A program made the translations under genes and the position numbers. Of a DNA stretch of 64,000 bases, positions 34,881 through 48,042 are shown piece by piece. Source of the DNA: Viola odorata. Lineage: Eukaryota; Streptophyta; Magnoliopsida; Malpighiales; Violaceae. Where the stretch lies: NCBI GenBank assembly GCA_963691705.1, contig OY829539.1:2854501-2918500 (forward strand). The letters run 5' to 3'. Under the pieces are notes generated by a model that did not search any database, was not told the DNA's origin, and saw only the letters and a program-made list of their open reading frames with translations. Within the stretch, counting starts at the first letter, position 1. The number at the start of each line of letters is the position of its first letter.

Positions 34881-36299
34881 ATATCCCTAAATGGATGATA
34901 ATGTAAATTGCTAATCATATCATAGCATTCTTATATCACTAGAAAATACGAGCAGCAAACTTACTACATAAAACAAATTCTATTTGAAAGAGGGTTGTGC
35001 ATTATCCTAGGAAAGAAAAAAAGTAAAAGATATTGGTAAATGATTCACTATTGTTAACTTTCAAGATTGATGATGTCAATTTTTCATCTCTGTTTATCTT
35101 ACACTCTCTGGTTCAGTAGAAGAATAAAAAGATTGGGGATTTGGAATTACAAAGAGGACAGCATTTTATTGTATTTTTTATCATCTAAGAAGCAATCCCA
35201 TGAATGATCTGATATAGTTCAAAGAAGCATCCATATCCAAGGAACTAGAACCTAACAACAATATCATTCTTGAGCTCAGTAAGCATATTTTCTCGTCAAA
35301 AACTCATTGAAGAACATACCTTGGTAAACTTAGCCAAAAGCACTTGAAATTGAGCTTATAGCCTTATCTATGGCAAGTGAAGTGATTCAGCTACCTGGAG
35401 AGGTGAGAAAGTTCAAAGTAAAACCAACAAGAACGAACAAAATTTAGGGATGGCTGTAGAGCAGAGGGAGAGCTCTCGAGATGGGCTTGGGGACTACCAA
35501 ATATTGGTTTGGGCTTAACAAGACTACAAGTTTGTAAAACAGGATTGTTATACTGTAAAAAGGACTGAAATGGTATTTTTTTTTTTTAAATGTTATATTT
35601 TAGATTATTTTTACAACAGTCGAATTATATTTTCACGTGCATAAAATGTCATTTATTACGGAAAATTTGTAGTTCTATGTTTATGTTATTGTGGGATAAG
35701 AAGGTTTTGCACATTGAAATGTTAATTTTTATTGATAGGCTACAAAAAATTTTAATTTTATTTAAATTATTAGAATATTAATTTTATTTACATTATTAAA
35801 ATATTAACTCAAACTTCATATATAAAGTGAATAAAATAATTAAATAGATTTTAAATAAATTAATAAGTATGTATTAAAATTTAAATATTATGTAAAAAAA
35901 GATATATATTTAAATATTTTATTAATGATTTTTATTAAATAATTTAGAAGTAACATATGACGTCACAATTTTAATAATTCTGGTTCTGCTACTATAAGTA
36001 AATCTCTTTTGGTAAAATGGATAAGAAGCTAGACTGACCAGTTCCTTACCAAAACGACACCACTCTGGGGCTTATCCCAAACAATACGAGGAATAAAAGT
36101 AGCAGAACCTTCTCCTCTTGAAAGGAAACTACTTTTGTTTTCCTTCTGTCAGTAATCAATGCAACAAGAATTTTGACAAGATCATTACAAATTTCAAAGG
36201 ATACACTAATCAGTTACTTGGCATCAAAACCTATCAGAATTCTGAAAACTGTCTGACATTGTAAGAGATGGCACAGGCAGGTGCAACTAGTCACAAGGA
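34881..36299. other. Intergenic, A/T-rich
   Basis: No coding region is recognised. 35.34-35.47 kb could include 5' untranslated sequence of the SET gene. 35.58-35.95 kb is strongly A/T-rich. I see no inverted ends or long repeats. Confidence 0.4.
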
Positions 36300-36960
36300 C
36301 TCATCCAAGGAACAAGGAGGTGATGACAGAGTAGCAATACACTCGGCTTGAGCTACTACCAATATCACTTACAACTGAGCTGAGTATACGCAACCTGGGG
36401 TCGAGTGAATTATAACAGTTTGTACGACCAGCATCGTAGAAGAAGAAGAGTCGTGCAGGAGGCTTATTCAAACTTGCATTTTCAACTTCCATGGAAACGG
36501 TAGTAGAAGAAGCAGGAGGCTTATTCAGAACTTGCACGCTATACTCACCATCACCTCATGTATATCGAATCCCATTGATAAGCTGATGGGGAGCGCTTGA
36601 AATGGTAGAAGCAAGTCTCTTGAGGCCTGCAAAATTAGCCAATGTGCATCATGTTTTGAGCCTATAACAACAAAATACTAATATCAATATTATTATTGCG
36701 CATACGAACTCTCAGCCCACTCCTAGTTACCTAAACTAATCATTGGCATAAACCAATTGTGCACAAGCTATTCAAGGAGAAGAAAGAAACCCAAAAAGTT
36801 GTACTCAGTTTCACATCCTTTCCTTGCTTGTTTTCACATGATTTATCATACCTGCATAGTGGATGATTCAAGAACTCTATAACCAACCAGTTCAATGGAT
36901 GTAGTTCAAAGAAGATAATTTCCTGCTTGCTAAAGATGTAGAATTTGGGTAACATATCGG
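36300..36960 (-). pseudogene. Duplicated last exons of the DUF455 gene
   Basis: The segment repeats 38.34-38.86 kb. On the minus strand it has an exon-7 copy (acceptor at 36852, YDKSCENKQGKDVKLST) and an exon-8 copy around 36.44-36.51 kb (VSMEVENASLNKPPA). In this copy the stop TGA has become CGA, the exon 7 donor is not preserved, and exon 8 is split, with part near 36.62 kb. It is a diverged partial tandem duplicate and no longer a functional gene end. Confidence 0.8.
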
Positions 36961-38358
36961 GTTGGGCTTCACACAGACTTTTTTAATAATAAGAAAATGA
37001 AAAAGGAAAAAGACATAAAATAACAGACGTATGTATCAAATGTCCAAAAAAAAAAAACACATCACGATTAAATCAAATAGAATTTCACCAATTTTACTAA
37101 ATCACACCCTATTTTTAAAATCGTCTTAAAACTTATTTAGCTCTTCTAAAAAATAACCTTCGATTTAGCTGATATAAAAATTAATTTATTAAAAAAACAA
37201 AAAAATTATTTTTTTCATATCTTTTTACACCAGAAAAAAATTAAAAAAACAAATAACAAGTAGTCTTACAGTTGCCTGTCCTCATTCCCGATTCGCATTA
37301 GCACAAGCCACAGGTCCCAATTTGCATGTAGTCTTAATATATAGTTCTTTTGTAAATGTTTATTGTTTTAATAGTGAAATTAAATTACTAATAATACTTA
37401 AATGCAAGATAAACAAAATTGGTTAATGGTCACACTATATATTATTTTAAACATCGGCTTAGTTTTATTTATTAATTAATTAAAATAAATAAATTTTTTA
37501 TTACTATTTATTTTATTTTATTGAAATGAATAATTTAAGACTATAAATGCGAAAATATATAGAATAAACATTGAATAATTATAAAAATAACATTAAGAAT
37601 TTTACTTTCATACTCTTGTCGAAGTTAATAGTATTGCAAACGTCTTGGACTCTTCGCTAAACTTCGTGGCATAGTTACTATCGGCAAGTCTTATTTTGTG
37701 ATTGTTAATCCCTAAACTTGATTTTGCCTGATTCATTATGTACTGATTATGGGTTAATGATATTGTTAGTCCCTTGATTTGGTTCATATCTCATTTTCGT
37801 CTGAATTTAACCCCTCAATTGAGGATTGCTTATTAATTTGGCCCAGTAGGATTTCAAACTTGATACCATGGTATCAGAGAATGTGCTTTTACACACAAAA
37901 AAGAAGACGAGAATGTGCGTGGTAATTCTATTTTCTTTCCTAACAATGGTCAATGTAGGTGAAACGAGAAGCAAATATGTTAAGGCTGATCTTTTTGACA
38001 AGATTACAATTTCAAGGTCACACTAAACAGTAAAGAAGTTTTCTTATTACCAAACAAGGCTATTTTTCAAGGAGTGTCCTCTCTACCGCATCCCAGTAGA
38101 AAACTATCTACTATCGCCGCTTGAGCATTATCGGGCTTCAAAAGGGAATGTTTCCCAACATAGTTCTCTATTCCACAAACTCTCAACTCTGGACGGGGGT
38201 TGTGAGTGTACTACCAATATGCCAACTAAGTATATAATAACTGGGTATCAACTACCACCATGTCAAGTGGTTTAAATAAGCAACCAAATGTCACAGTTTG
38301 TCAGATCAACGTCCCAACAGTAAATTCTAAGACTGCAGATGCTTTAGTAGAAGAAAAG
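36961..38358. other. A/T-rich spacer between the two DUF455 3' ends
   Basis: No gene is recognised. 37.08-37.6 kb is A/T-rich. The 37.62-37.9 kb sequence (RTCCCTWAACTTGATTTTG-type phrases) resembles the ends of common plant repeats, but no boundaries were found. Confidence 0.4.
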
Positions 38359-41300
38359 TCATGCAGGAGGCTTATTCAAACTTGCATTTTCACTTTCCAT
38401 GGAAACAATAGTAGCTAGTCTCTCGTAAACCTGTAAAATTAGCAATGTACATTATGTTTTGATCCGATAACAACACACTACAATTATCAATAGCGTGCTT
38501 CAGAACTCTCAGCCCACTACTAATTACCAGACTAATAATTGGCCTAAACCTACTGTGTACGAACTTTTTGTTTTTCGATAAAAAGTTGTGTACAAACTAT
38601 TCAAGGAGAAAAAAATGAGAACCCAAAAGGACATTCATGCACGAAGAGACAAGAGTGAGTTCAGATCTAGCCATTTACATACCGCAGAGAGCTGCTCATT
38701 TGTACTCTGTTTTACATCATTTCCTTGTATTTTTTCACATGATTTATCATACCTAGATAGTGGATGATGCAATAAGCTCAATAAAATCAGCCACTTCAAT
38801 GTATGGAGTTTAAAAAGATAATACTCTACTTGCTCAAGATGTAACTCAATGAATAAGAATCATGGTTCAATTTGCGGAATCTAATCAAGGTAAACTTTTC
38901 TCACCAGTCACGAGGAATCCCAGCTTCATCTCTAGCGGAATAATTGAAGGGCCCCTTCAATTCAACATTGTACTCATGCAACAAGTCTGCATGATTACCA
39001 AAAAATTATGAATAAATACTCTGCTTGTATCAAAATAGACGGACGCAAACAACTTGTATCAGAACCACTGTCACAAGCGCAGCTAAACCTTTAAACATAG
39101 AGCACTGTGTAGATGATGAAGTGCCTATCTCCAAGGTAGTAGTGCCAATGCTTAACTGCAAACAGCACGGCAAACAACTCCCTTTCATAAACAGACTTGA
39201 TCTGGTGCCTTGGGGCTAAGGATTTGCTGATATAGGCTATAGGGTGCTTTTCTTGGAGAAGAACAACACCAATACCTGCACCAGAAGCATCCATTTCGAT
39301 ACTGAATGTCTTTGAAAAATCTGGCAGAGAAAGGACAGGAGAGGACATCATGGCTTGTTTCAACTTCTTGAAGGCAAACTCTGCTACCTCAGACCAAAAG
39401 AAACTGTCCTTTTTCAGTAAATCAGTCAAAGGTTTGGCTATGGAAGCATAACCTTTGATGAATCTCCTGTAGTAGCTTGTAAGTCCCAAAAATCCTCTAA
39501 CTTGCTTCACTGTCTTCAAGGCTGGCCACTCTGCAATTGCCGTGATTTTGTCAGGATCCGTTTTCACCCCTGCTGCTGAAATCACATGTCCCAAGTAAGC
39601 TACCTCAGCTGTAGCAAAACAACACTTCGATTGCTTCAAGAACAGACAGTGTTGCTTTAACAACTCAAAGGTGACCTTGAGGTGTACTAAGTGTTCTTGC
39701 TCAGACTTACTGTGTATCAGTATGTCATCAAAGAATACTAGTATGAATTTCCTCAAGTGGTCATGAAATACACTGTTCATCAAGGCTTGGAAGGTGGATG
39801 GTGCATTACACAGACCAAAAGGCATGACCCTAAACTGGTAGTGTCCATGATGAGTCTTAAAGGCTGTTTTAAAGGCATCAGAGGGTTTGAGTAGGACTTG
39901 GTGATATCCTGCTCGCAAGTCCAGCTTAGAAAAAATCACTAATCCACCAAGCTTATCCAACAACTCTTCAATCACATGAATGGGAAACCTATTTTTTACA
40001 GTTTGTTGGTTGAGGGACCTATAGTCCACACACATTCTCCATCCACCATCCTTTTTCTTGACCAATAGGATAGGGGTTGAGTACGGGCTGTGGCTTTCCT
40101 CTATAAATCCTGATCTCAGCAGCTCAGAAACTTGCTTTTCAACCTCATCTTGTTGTTGCTTTGACTGTTTATAGGGCCTCAAATTCACTGGCTGAGAGCC
40201 AGGTTGCAGGGGTATTGCATGGTCATGGGATCTAGAAGGTGGCAGAGATGATGGTTCCTCAAAGAGGTCCTTAAAGGTGAGTAGTAGCTCTTCAAAACCT
40301 GCTGGTAACTTACTGGGAGTTGTTTCTGCCTTCACCCATTCTGTAGCAGAATAAAGCTGAGCAGTAGCCACTTTCTCAGGGTCAGTTAGGAGTTTAAACA
40401 TGGATTGCTGAGTGATCCATTTGACAGAGACCTTGGTGCCACCTTTCAATGTCACTTCTTCATCATCCTTGTGGAATTTCATCACCATATGCTTGAAATC
40501 CCACAGTACTGGTCCCAATGTTTCTAACCAATCCATGCCTAAGATAAGGTCATAGTGAATCAAGGGTAGGACTAATACAGATAACTCAAACATCTTCCCT
40601 TGTATATTCCAACTAATACTCAAGCAGGCCTCTGTAGTGGTTATAGTTTCCCCATTTGCAACTGTGATATTGATAGGATCTATAGCAGAGATAGGAAGCC
40701 CCAATGTAAGAGCCTTACTCTTGGAGATCAAATTATGGGTACTGCCTGTATCAATTAGGGTGTGTATGATCTGCTTCTGGATCTACAACACCACCCTCAC
40801 GGCTTTAGCCTTTCCCTTTTTGATATCATAAATAGCAAAAAGGGAAGCTACTGGTTCCACCTTAGCGAAAACAGCCTCATCAACCAGTTCCTCATCACCC
40901 TCTAGTCCATATTCTGCCTCATCTTGTTCTTCACCTTCAGTCACAATTAGGAAGAACTGTCTAGAGGCACACTTATGTCCTCTCATAAACTTTTCTCCAC
41001 AATATTTGCAAAGACCAGCTGCTATTCTATCTCTCATGGTTTTCTCATCCAGGGTTTGAAATGGTGGGTTTTAGCTTCTGTTACTGGTATTTGTCAGTAA
41101 GGTTTGGTTATGTGTGGGTGGTTGGTAGGATGAGGTGGTTTTGGGAGTATATCGGTTGGTGTTTGGCTGATTAGGTGGGGGTTTGAAGGTATTGGTAACT
41201 GGTTGGGGTTTTTGGTAAGGGTAGTTGTTGTTTCTGGTGTTAGAGTAACCTGGTCTGTTAGAAATGGGATTCTGGAATTGGTTGTTTGCTGAGGGATGGT

Positions 41301-44300
41301 AGTTTGGGAGTGGTTCAGGGCTGGTCATTGCTCTGAAGGTAGGTAATGCTACTTCTGTAGAGAGGGCTAACTCCACTGCATCTTCAAAGCTACTGGGTTT
41401 AAACATCCTTACTAGATGTGACAATTCAGGCTTCAACCCAGCAAGAAAAATACTTTTCCCATATGCATTAGGAATATTAATCCTATCATAGAGTGCATTG
41501 AATTGACTCACATACCTTTCTACACTCTCTGTCTGCCTGAGTGTAGTGATCTCCCCCATTGGATCATCAAGTTTCTGAGGCGAGAACCTGGTTACAATGC
41601 ATCTGGTGATCTCCCCCTAATTAGCTACTAACTGTAACTAACTCTGCCAGCTAATGCTTGGCAGTTACAGAACCCCTAATTACCCAACTTGCAGCTAAGT
41701 AGCTATCACAACAGAAACAAGCTAAACAGAAAATAGACTAACTAACCTTCATAGCTGGCAGTAACTTTCAACTTCTTTTCACGTGCCATCCTTCTGATCC
41801 TTCCTATGGCTGGGATTGATTAGGATCTGACAGAAGAATTACAAGACATTGGTGTGTTAGATAGTAGGGAGAAGCTTAAAAAGAGAAGGATGCTTATGTC
41901 AATTTCGAAATGAGAGGGTGAATCGAAATTGGGATGAGAGATCTGCCGGCGCCGGCCACCACTGCATCAACTCCGGCCAAAAACAGCCACAAATCCGGCC
42001 AAAATCTGACCCAAAACACAGCCACAATCCGACCCAAAACAACAACAAATTTGACAAGAAAAATCAGCCACAGATTCGACCCAAAACCAACAACAACAAA
42101 GCAAACGAGTAAAACAAAACGGATTTGAGCTTTCCCGATCTCCAGGTCGTCGGAGCAGATCCGATACGCGACCAGAGTTCGGGAAAGCTCAAACGGAAAC
42201 AGCCGGAAAGAAGAAAAGAAAGAAAAAAACGCAGAGATGGTGATGGATTGGGTCGTACTTGTTTGAGAGTTGCCGAGAGAGGGAAAGTGAGTGGATAATG
42301 TGGGTTAAATAATAAAATATTCGAATCACCGTTCCGACAACAGAAACTCCACGTGACTAACAAGCGTTAATTTTTAAGGGATTGATTAAAATGAAAAAAC
42401 TAAAATTAGGGACATATGGGTGAGCCAACCCGGCTCAAATACTCCATTATTCTATTTTGCACACCTCCTAGTCCATCCTTGTAACCAAACTTTGTATCAT
42501 TTTTAACTAGTCATATGCTGACACGTGGTCATAACAAATATTATTATAAAATTTATTTTCTAACTCATGAAATTTTAAGAGTTTTTTCTTTTCATTAATT
42601 TTATTTATTTATATCATTATTTTACCATTGATTTTAAATTATATCTTTAATAGAAATTTATATTTTTTTATCTATATTTGAAGGGTATAAAAGCCACTTC
42701 ATTTATTATTTAAATATTCATAAAGACCTATGATTTTAAGGATGTTCATCAGTATTAATTCATTCATACATTATTTTCAAGGCTTTAATTTTTAAATGCT
42801 TCTTTCACGTTGTTCATGCAAGAATTATTTTATTATTTTATTATCTAATTTATTTTACTATTATAACATATTTTGGAATGGTTTGGTAGAACTATTACTA
42901 AAAATAAAGAGTCATTGTTCAACTAAAATTATTTTTGATTTAATAAAAAAAATCCTTGATTTATTCACATTTAATATGTAATAATTGGTAACAAAAATAA
43001 AAATACAATTTTAGTCATTTTACAAGTTAACATCATAATTTAACTTAGAACTCTTTTGTTTTTTCCAAAAGGGCCTTACATAAACACATAGGACCTTCAC
43101 CAGTCCTTTTTTCCCCTGCCAAAACGAGTTATTTGGTGTTTTGAATATAAAATCAAGCTGCGAATAATGCCAGTGTTTAAAAGATATATATTTTAAGAGA
43201 GGCAGCCGTCAGGAAAGAACTTCACATCCTCTTTTCTCGATCAGTATTAAAATATTCAAACACGAGTGTGATTTTCCACCTTTTAACATCCCTATTCACT
43301 TCCACATATTTTGCAGCAAACTTTGCCTACAAGAAATACAGACCAACCACAACATCTTTCTATGACAGTCAAGGCAGTCAGCCCCATACCCCCGTGATTA
43401 GCAGCCTGTGTGCTCGCTTAGGGTATGATCACCAAGATCATAGTAGCATTCTTTGATCAATCATGGATGTTTCGGTTCCGAGTCATTGCAGAGTTGTTCA
43501 GCTGCACAGAGAAGCTTTGCAGCTTCAAACTTCATAAAGCATCACATAACTATCTAATGATTCTCAGTCAGAAGCATCATCCCCATATACACCATTAGTA
43601 ACTTCTCGATCCCCCACATGCTTATTTTTAATTTTCGATCTACCAGAAGATTTCACTGGTTTCAAGGGCTTCTTGACCTTCTCTGCCTGCAACTCCATCC
43701 CTTTTTCTGACGGTTTACGTTTTCTCTTCAATCGTGTCCCACCTGTGTCCTCTGCAAGAGAATCCATAGCCACACAAGAGTTACATATCCGTTTACGGAA
43801 GTAAACAAACTCAGACCAGCATTCAAATCTAATTACAGATTTCATTGTAATGACATCGAAATTCCAATCTACATGTAAAAGCACATGGAATTTTACTACT
43901 TTACTTTCATATTCGACATCATTTCTTTTACAGTATCTTTCCATCCATTCAAAACTAAACTAATATTCAATATCAATCGTGATACATCAAGTGCTGGAAG
44001 TGAGGCATGGGACTTAAAATTACTTGTTTACTTTCTTTGGTTAAAGGAAAAAAAGACCCCCTTCTCAGCCAAAACAGTAATAAAACAGCATATCATAACT
44101 TTATCTTGTGAAGGCAAACCCCATGTAACAATTAAAACATTAAATCGATTCCTATTCAGGACATGCTAAAGTACAAAGACAATAGCACATCAACATTGAA
44201 AGATTTGGTCAACCTCCTAATAGGATGGATACGTAGGACAAACATTCAAATGAAATGTCATTCACAGCATAAGAAATATTTTGGTCCAAAATCTATTTGG

Positions 44301-47028
44301 GTATTTGTACATCAGTTCCAATCTCTAGTTGTGTTCTCAATCTAATCCTGACTTGTGAGTTCTTTTAAAAAATAGAAAAATTGCAATGATATGTTTACAA
44401 GGCAACTAAAAATTGATTCAGTAGTTAGACACAAAAAAACTACTGTTTTTTTCCAGAGTAACTATGTATACATACAGTAAATGTAGTTTCCTAGACAAAA
44501 AGAGTTGTCTGTAACTTTCATATATAGCACATCCAAAGGAGGGGGGAATTCTAGACTTGAAGAAATGAATCCAATCGCACAAGTCAATTGTTCTGCATTC
44601 CTATATTATTGTATATTTCCTAAAATCCAAAGGGAAATACTACGCAATTTAATTTCTTTGTAAAATAGGATTTTTTATCAAGACAATCCTGTAATAATTT
44701 TCTGATCAGTGAGATTCACTGGAGCAACTGCTATGACTTTTGACAGCCAGCATCCAGTAAGTGTGGACAGTCGTTTACAAGGCAGTGTTCCACGGAGTTC
44801 TCCTTATCTTTATGGTGTGAGTGAGAACATTTTACTAAATTTCATGGGTTTTTTAAAAATTTCATACACACATTCCAAAACCTTCAGGTGAGGAATATAT
44901 AGTGATGTTACCTTCAAATGGACTTGGTGAACGGTCCATTGCTTGTCCATTCTGTTCAGCCTCTTTTGAAAGAGGGGATCCAGAATGATTAGAATCCATC
45001 AACTTCGAAGAACTTCCCCTGCATTTGTCTTGTCGCACAGGAGCATCAGGGCGAGGAATGGCTGGCAAGAAGCATAGTTCTTCTTGGGACATATCTGAGT
45101 CACTGAAAGCGTCTTTTTCCACTGTCACAATATCAACTTCATCATCTTCATTAATATCTGATTCTTTCACCTGAAATCATACACATGCTGTCAGCAACAT
45201 AAAACTGATAAAGAGTTTTTGCTCAACCAGTATATTTTATTTTACCTGGCATGACCCATTTTCTGACAGACTGAGGCAAACCAGTAGACACCGACAGCTA
45301 CATGTGCAACTTCCTCATCAGCAATTTTAGCCACAAGTTTGGACGTCTTGCAGTCTCCAAAACCTACCATTTTTTGTACTAGCCTTGGTCCAGCATCAAG
45401 TCCTCTAGCCTCCTACAGAACAAGAAAAATCCCTTGTCGGATTCAAACAAAACCTACAATTTTAAAAATCGCCAAGTAACTTGGACATAAGCTTCAATAA
45501 AGTTCAAGAATTTTAGAGGCCACAGGACACAAAGAATGGAGTAACTCCACATGGAAATTTGATTACTTAATCTGCTGTAGCAAAAGCCTTGAATGATATT
45601 TAACAGGCAATGAAATCTGTGACAAAACTTTAATATGACAAACAAAAGCTTCATGCAGCTCAGGAAAGACGTGGACTCAATAGAATGACGCTCATCTTGC
45701 CCTAAGAGAAACACACTAAAGCTCACCATCCAGCAAACAGCACTATCTAATTACAATGACAACTTCAAACATGATCCCAAAGCTAAATACTTGGTCTCAC
45801 TTGCCATTATAAGGTTGTACTACTTGGCAGTTGGATAGCAACAGTAAAGGGAGAAACAGAAAAATTTAACACTGACACATTCAACTTGACAACTAGTTCC
45901 CTAAAGAGCCAAATTAATATAATTTGAAAGTATGTACACCGAACAACACATATACCTGGACAAGTGGTATCACAGCCAATCGCGCAGCAACATTATCAGA
46001 AGATTTTTCGCATTCCCTCCAAAGCAAATTATGGGCAGGCATATCTCCATATCTAATCATACCAGAAATTTTAACCAGGCATTCACATAACAATAAATTA
46101 ATTTGAAGAACTAACCTCAGCAGTAATTTTCCTCACTTGAAACCAAGCTCAGCAAGTCTCTGAGAGCACCAAGTAAAATGACGACTTTCATCATCAGCAA
46201 CATGGGCGAAGTCAGCAAAAAGCCCTTCTCCTAGAGTCTCCATAAGAGGTGAAAATCGGACAACAGTATCCCACGCGAGATCAATTGCATTTAGCTCCAC
46301 ATGAGCAAGATTATGAAGCATATAAGCATTAAGAGGAAGGCCTGAATCTTTAGGAGATGGAATTTCCTTTGGGGAAACCTAAATAAGCCACGGAACGCAA
46401 TTACCAATGCAATAGTCCAAAGACAACAAAAGAATGAAGTGAAAGGGCTCATGTCCAACTAAATAGTAGGATTATTCCATAGAATTGCAAGACAGAATCA
46501 TTCATAAGGGAAGGGTTTCCGGTGACAAAAGGAAAGCGCAAAAATCTTAACAAATGCAAGAAAGTAAAGCTCTGGCATGCTAAAGTATCAATATTTTGAG
46601 ACACCCATGTGGTCAAACTAACCAATTGGGGTTTAGAAGGGCGAGCTGGTTTGGAAGGAGGGGCATGTGACCCTATCGGAAGTCCCTCGTTGCGCCACTT
46701 ACAGAAAGCGAGGTGGGAAAGATTGGATTTTGCAAGAGGGTCAGTGGTGGAGAGAACAATGGCACCCAGCTCAGAAAGAGAGGATGCAGAGGCAAGTGAT
46801 GCAGCGCCGCCGTCGACAGGAGAGGGAGGAGATTGTCGTCTAAGAGGCTCCGGTCCATTGGGTCCCCAAAACCTGTTCTTGTTCAGTGGGCTCTCTCCAG
46901 ACTTGGAGACCCGACCATGGTGAAATTTCTAGAAATGAGGAGGACGGAGAAGAAGAGAAAAGTTTGGTTTCGAGATGACGCAGTGAAAGAGAGGAGCCGA
47001 ATCCCCTTGCCAGAGAAGGGGAAAGCAT
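38359..47028 (-). CDS. DUF455 ferritin-like (diiron) family protein, with exon-1 frameshift
   Basis: Exons read on the minus strand: 47028-46623, 46378-46137, 46052-45956, 45412-45246, [one short exon not located], 38986-38905, 38752-38683, 38430-38359. Phases agree except for the missing exon. Ferritin-like helices show NLAHVELNAIDLAWD, FAHVADDESRHF and KIADEEVAHVAV, whose Glu/His residues are candidate metal ligands. The C-terminus reads EYNVELKGPFNYSARDEAG, then EQLSAVYERLATIVSMESEN. A transit-peptide-like start (MLSPSLARGFGSSLSLRH) precedes SGLQVWRE, where a GAGAGA run seems two bases short. The frame is thereby lost until SPLNKNRFWGP resumes it. Either the allele is broken or the assembly is. 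Function is unknown; Arabidopsis AT1G06240 is, from memory, the counterpart. Confidence 0.82.
39091..41622 (-). mobile_element. Truncated Ty3/gypsy chromovirus-like element in a DUF455 intron
   Basis: One frame runs from about 41622 to 39091 with two in-frame stops (near 41070 and 40783). In order: gag part (VERYVSQFNALYDRINIPNA), zinc knuckle CKYCGEKFMRGHKC, protease active site LIDTGSTHNLIS (just upstream of 40731) and LILGMDWLETLGP, RT with VDYRSLNQQTVKNRFPIHVI, KLDLRAGYHQ and FFDDILIHS, and RNase H with IEMDASGAGIGVVL. It stops abruptly in RNase H (HFIIYT). Integrase, most of the gag N-terminus and both LTRs are missing. The right junction lies about 100 bp from the acceptor of the next DUF455 exon. 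Confidence 0.92.
41623..43563. other. Intronic, unassigned
   Basis: No gene is supportable. 41.93-42.36 kb has a less A/T-rich patch (GCCGGCGCCGGCC) with short frames on both strands but no family motif. 42.5-43.0 kb is A/T-rich. The unlocated small DUF455 exon may lie here or in 43.8-45.2 kb. Confidence 0.35.
43564..45170 (-). pseudogene. Two spliced exons of an unidentified acidic/basic nuclear-type protein
   Basis: Exon 45170-44912 (VKESDINEDDEVDIVTVEKD through EAEQNGQAMDRSPSPFE) and exon 43754-43564 (EDTGGTRLKRKRKPSEKGM to VYGDDASD and a stop) join in phase, each bounded by AG and GT. The first is acidic with a Pro-rich stretch (LPAIPRPDAPVRQDK), the second is Lys/Arg-rich and looks like a nuclear localisation signal. 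They lie inside the DUF455 intron and no upstream exon of their own was found. The acceptor phase (0) would fit DUF455 exon 3 (skipping exon 4), so an alternative 3' end is possible. A captured fragment is equally likely. Confidence 0.5.
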
Positions 47029-47070
47029 CGCAATGGTCTTAAGTTTGGGTGGAACCATATATATTGCCAC

Positions 47071-47912
47071 GTTTTGACGGTCGCCTGTGTTTGCCGGTTT
47101 TATGCCTTTTAGATATTTTTACATATTTATTTTTATTGATTTATGGGTAGAGAAACGGGGGAAAACCCAAATAACACCTTATTGTCACTCTATGCAAAAC
47201 ACAGAACAACAAACACCAATATTTTCCCTTATAAAGACTCCACCATAAGCAGTAATAGAAGACAGAGAAAGCTTTCTTGTTTATTCAATACCTAGGGTAG
47301 GCAGGAGGCACCTTTCAATTTGGCATCTGTACTATAGAATCTCACTAAACCTCCCACACAATGACGACTCCATAAAATCTAACGGATTTAGATACCATTA
47401 CCAACAGATAATATCCTAAAAAGAAAAAATGGAACACAATGCAATTGTTGGTGATTTCGAGACCATGGTAAATGGCTGTTCCACTCTGCTTCTAACTTCT
47501 ACGCCACCTGAACCATTTTACCTGTGCTGGTCTGCAGATGTTTGAATAAAAAGGTAAACAATCTACAAGCGAAAGATCACACATCAAAAACATAGCTGCT
47601 GTCGTTGGAGAAATTATTTCCTATGAAGCAATTACAACTTCATGACCTTGAATTACACATCTCCCATATAACACCCAGAAAGAATCCGGAATCTGCCACC
47701 AGCAAGACCAACCTCCCGGTGGTACTAGGATGAGTAGCAGTAGTTAGCCATGTACACATGCTACAGAACACAAATCATTTTTTATCTAATTCATCACATC
47801 CTACTCAATATTATACAAATCTCAACACTACACTAAAAGAGCCACACGTAGATTAATTCAAGGAACCAGTTCCAGTAACAGTGCAAGTGCAAAACAGACA
47901 CCATTTCACCTG
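47071..47912. other. Intergenic between DUF455 and candidate exons
   Basis: No coding sequence is recognised. The part next to 47071 should hold the DUF455 promoter. No clear TATA box stands out. Confidence 0.4.
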
Positions 47913-48042
47913 TCAGAGTGTAAAATTATCGGTGACCTTCACAATTCCCACTGTATTCCAAAAGGCTGATTCCTTAATAAAATCACCATCTGAAATCATA
48001 TCGCCACTTTGAGGAGCTTCATCTACACTAAATCTCTGGCAT
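47913..48042 (-). other. Candidate terminal exon, unidentified
   Basis: After the acceptor TTGACAG the frame reads CQRFSVDEAPQSGDMISDGD and ends in a stop at 47913. A GT (47936) could also serve as a donor. The phase requires two bases from an upstream exon and does not fit the exon candidate at 48630-48760 directly. No family match. Confidence 0.35.

Noticed and set aside
38901..38904. TGA after GIPRDW as the stop codon of the DUF455 gene
   Set aside because: The bases TG|GTGAGA form a donor site. Exons at 38752 and 38430 continue the protein in phase to VYERLATIVSMESENASLNK and a stop.
46609..47042. Plus-strand frames of 104 and 69 residues
   Set aside because: Both are shadows of DUF455 exon 1, which has the family sequence on the minus strand.
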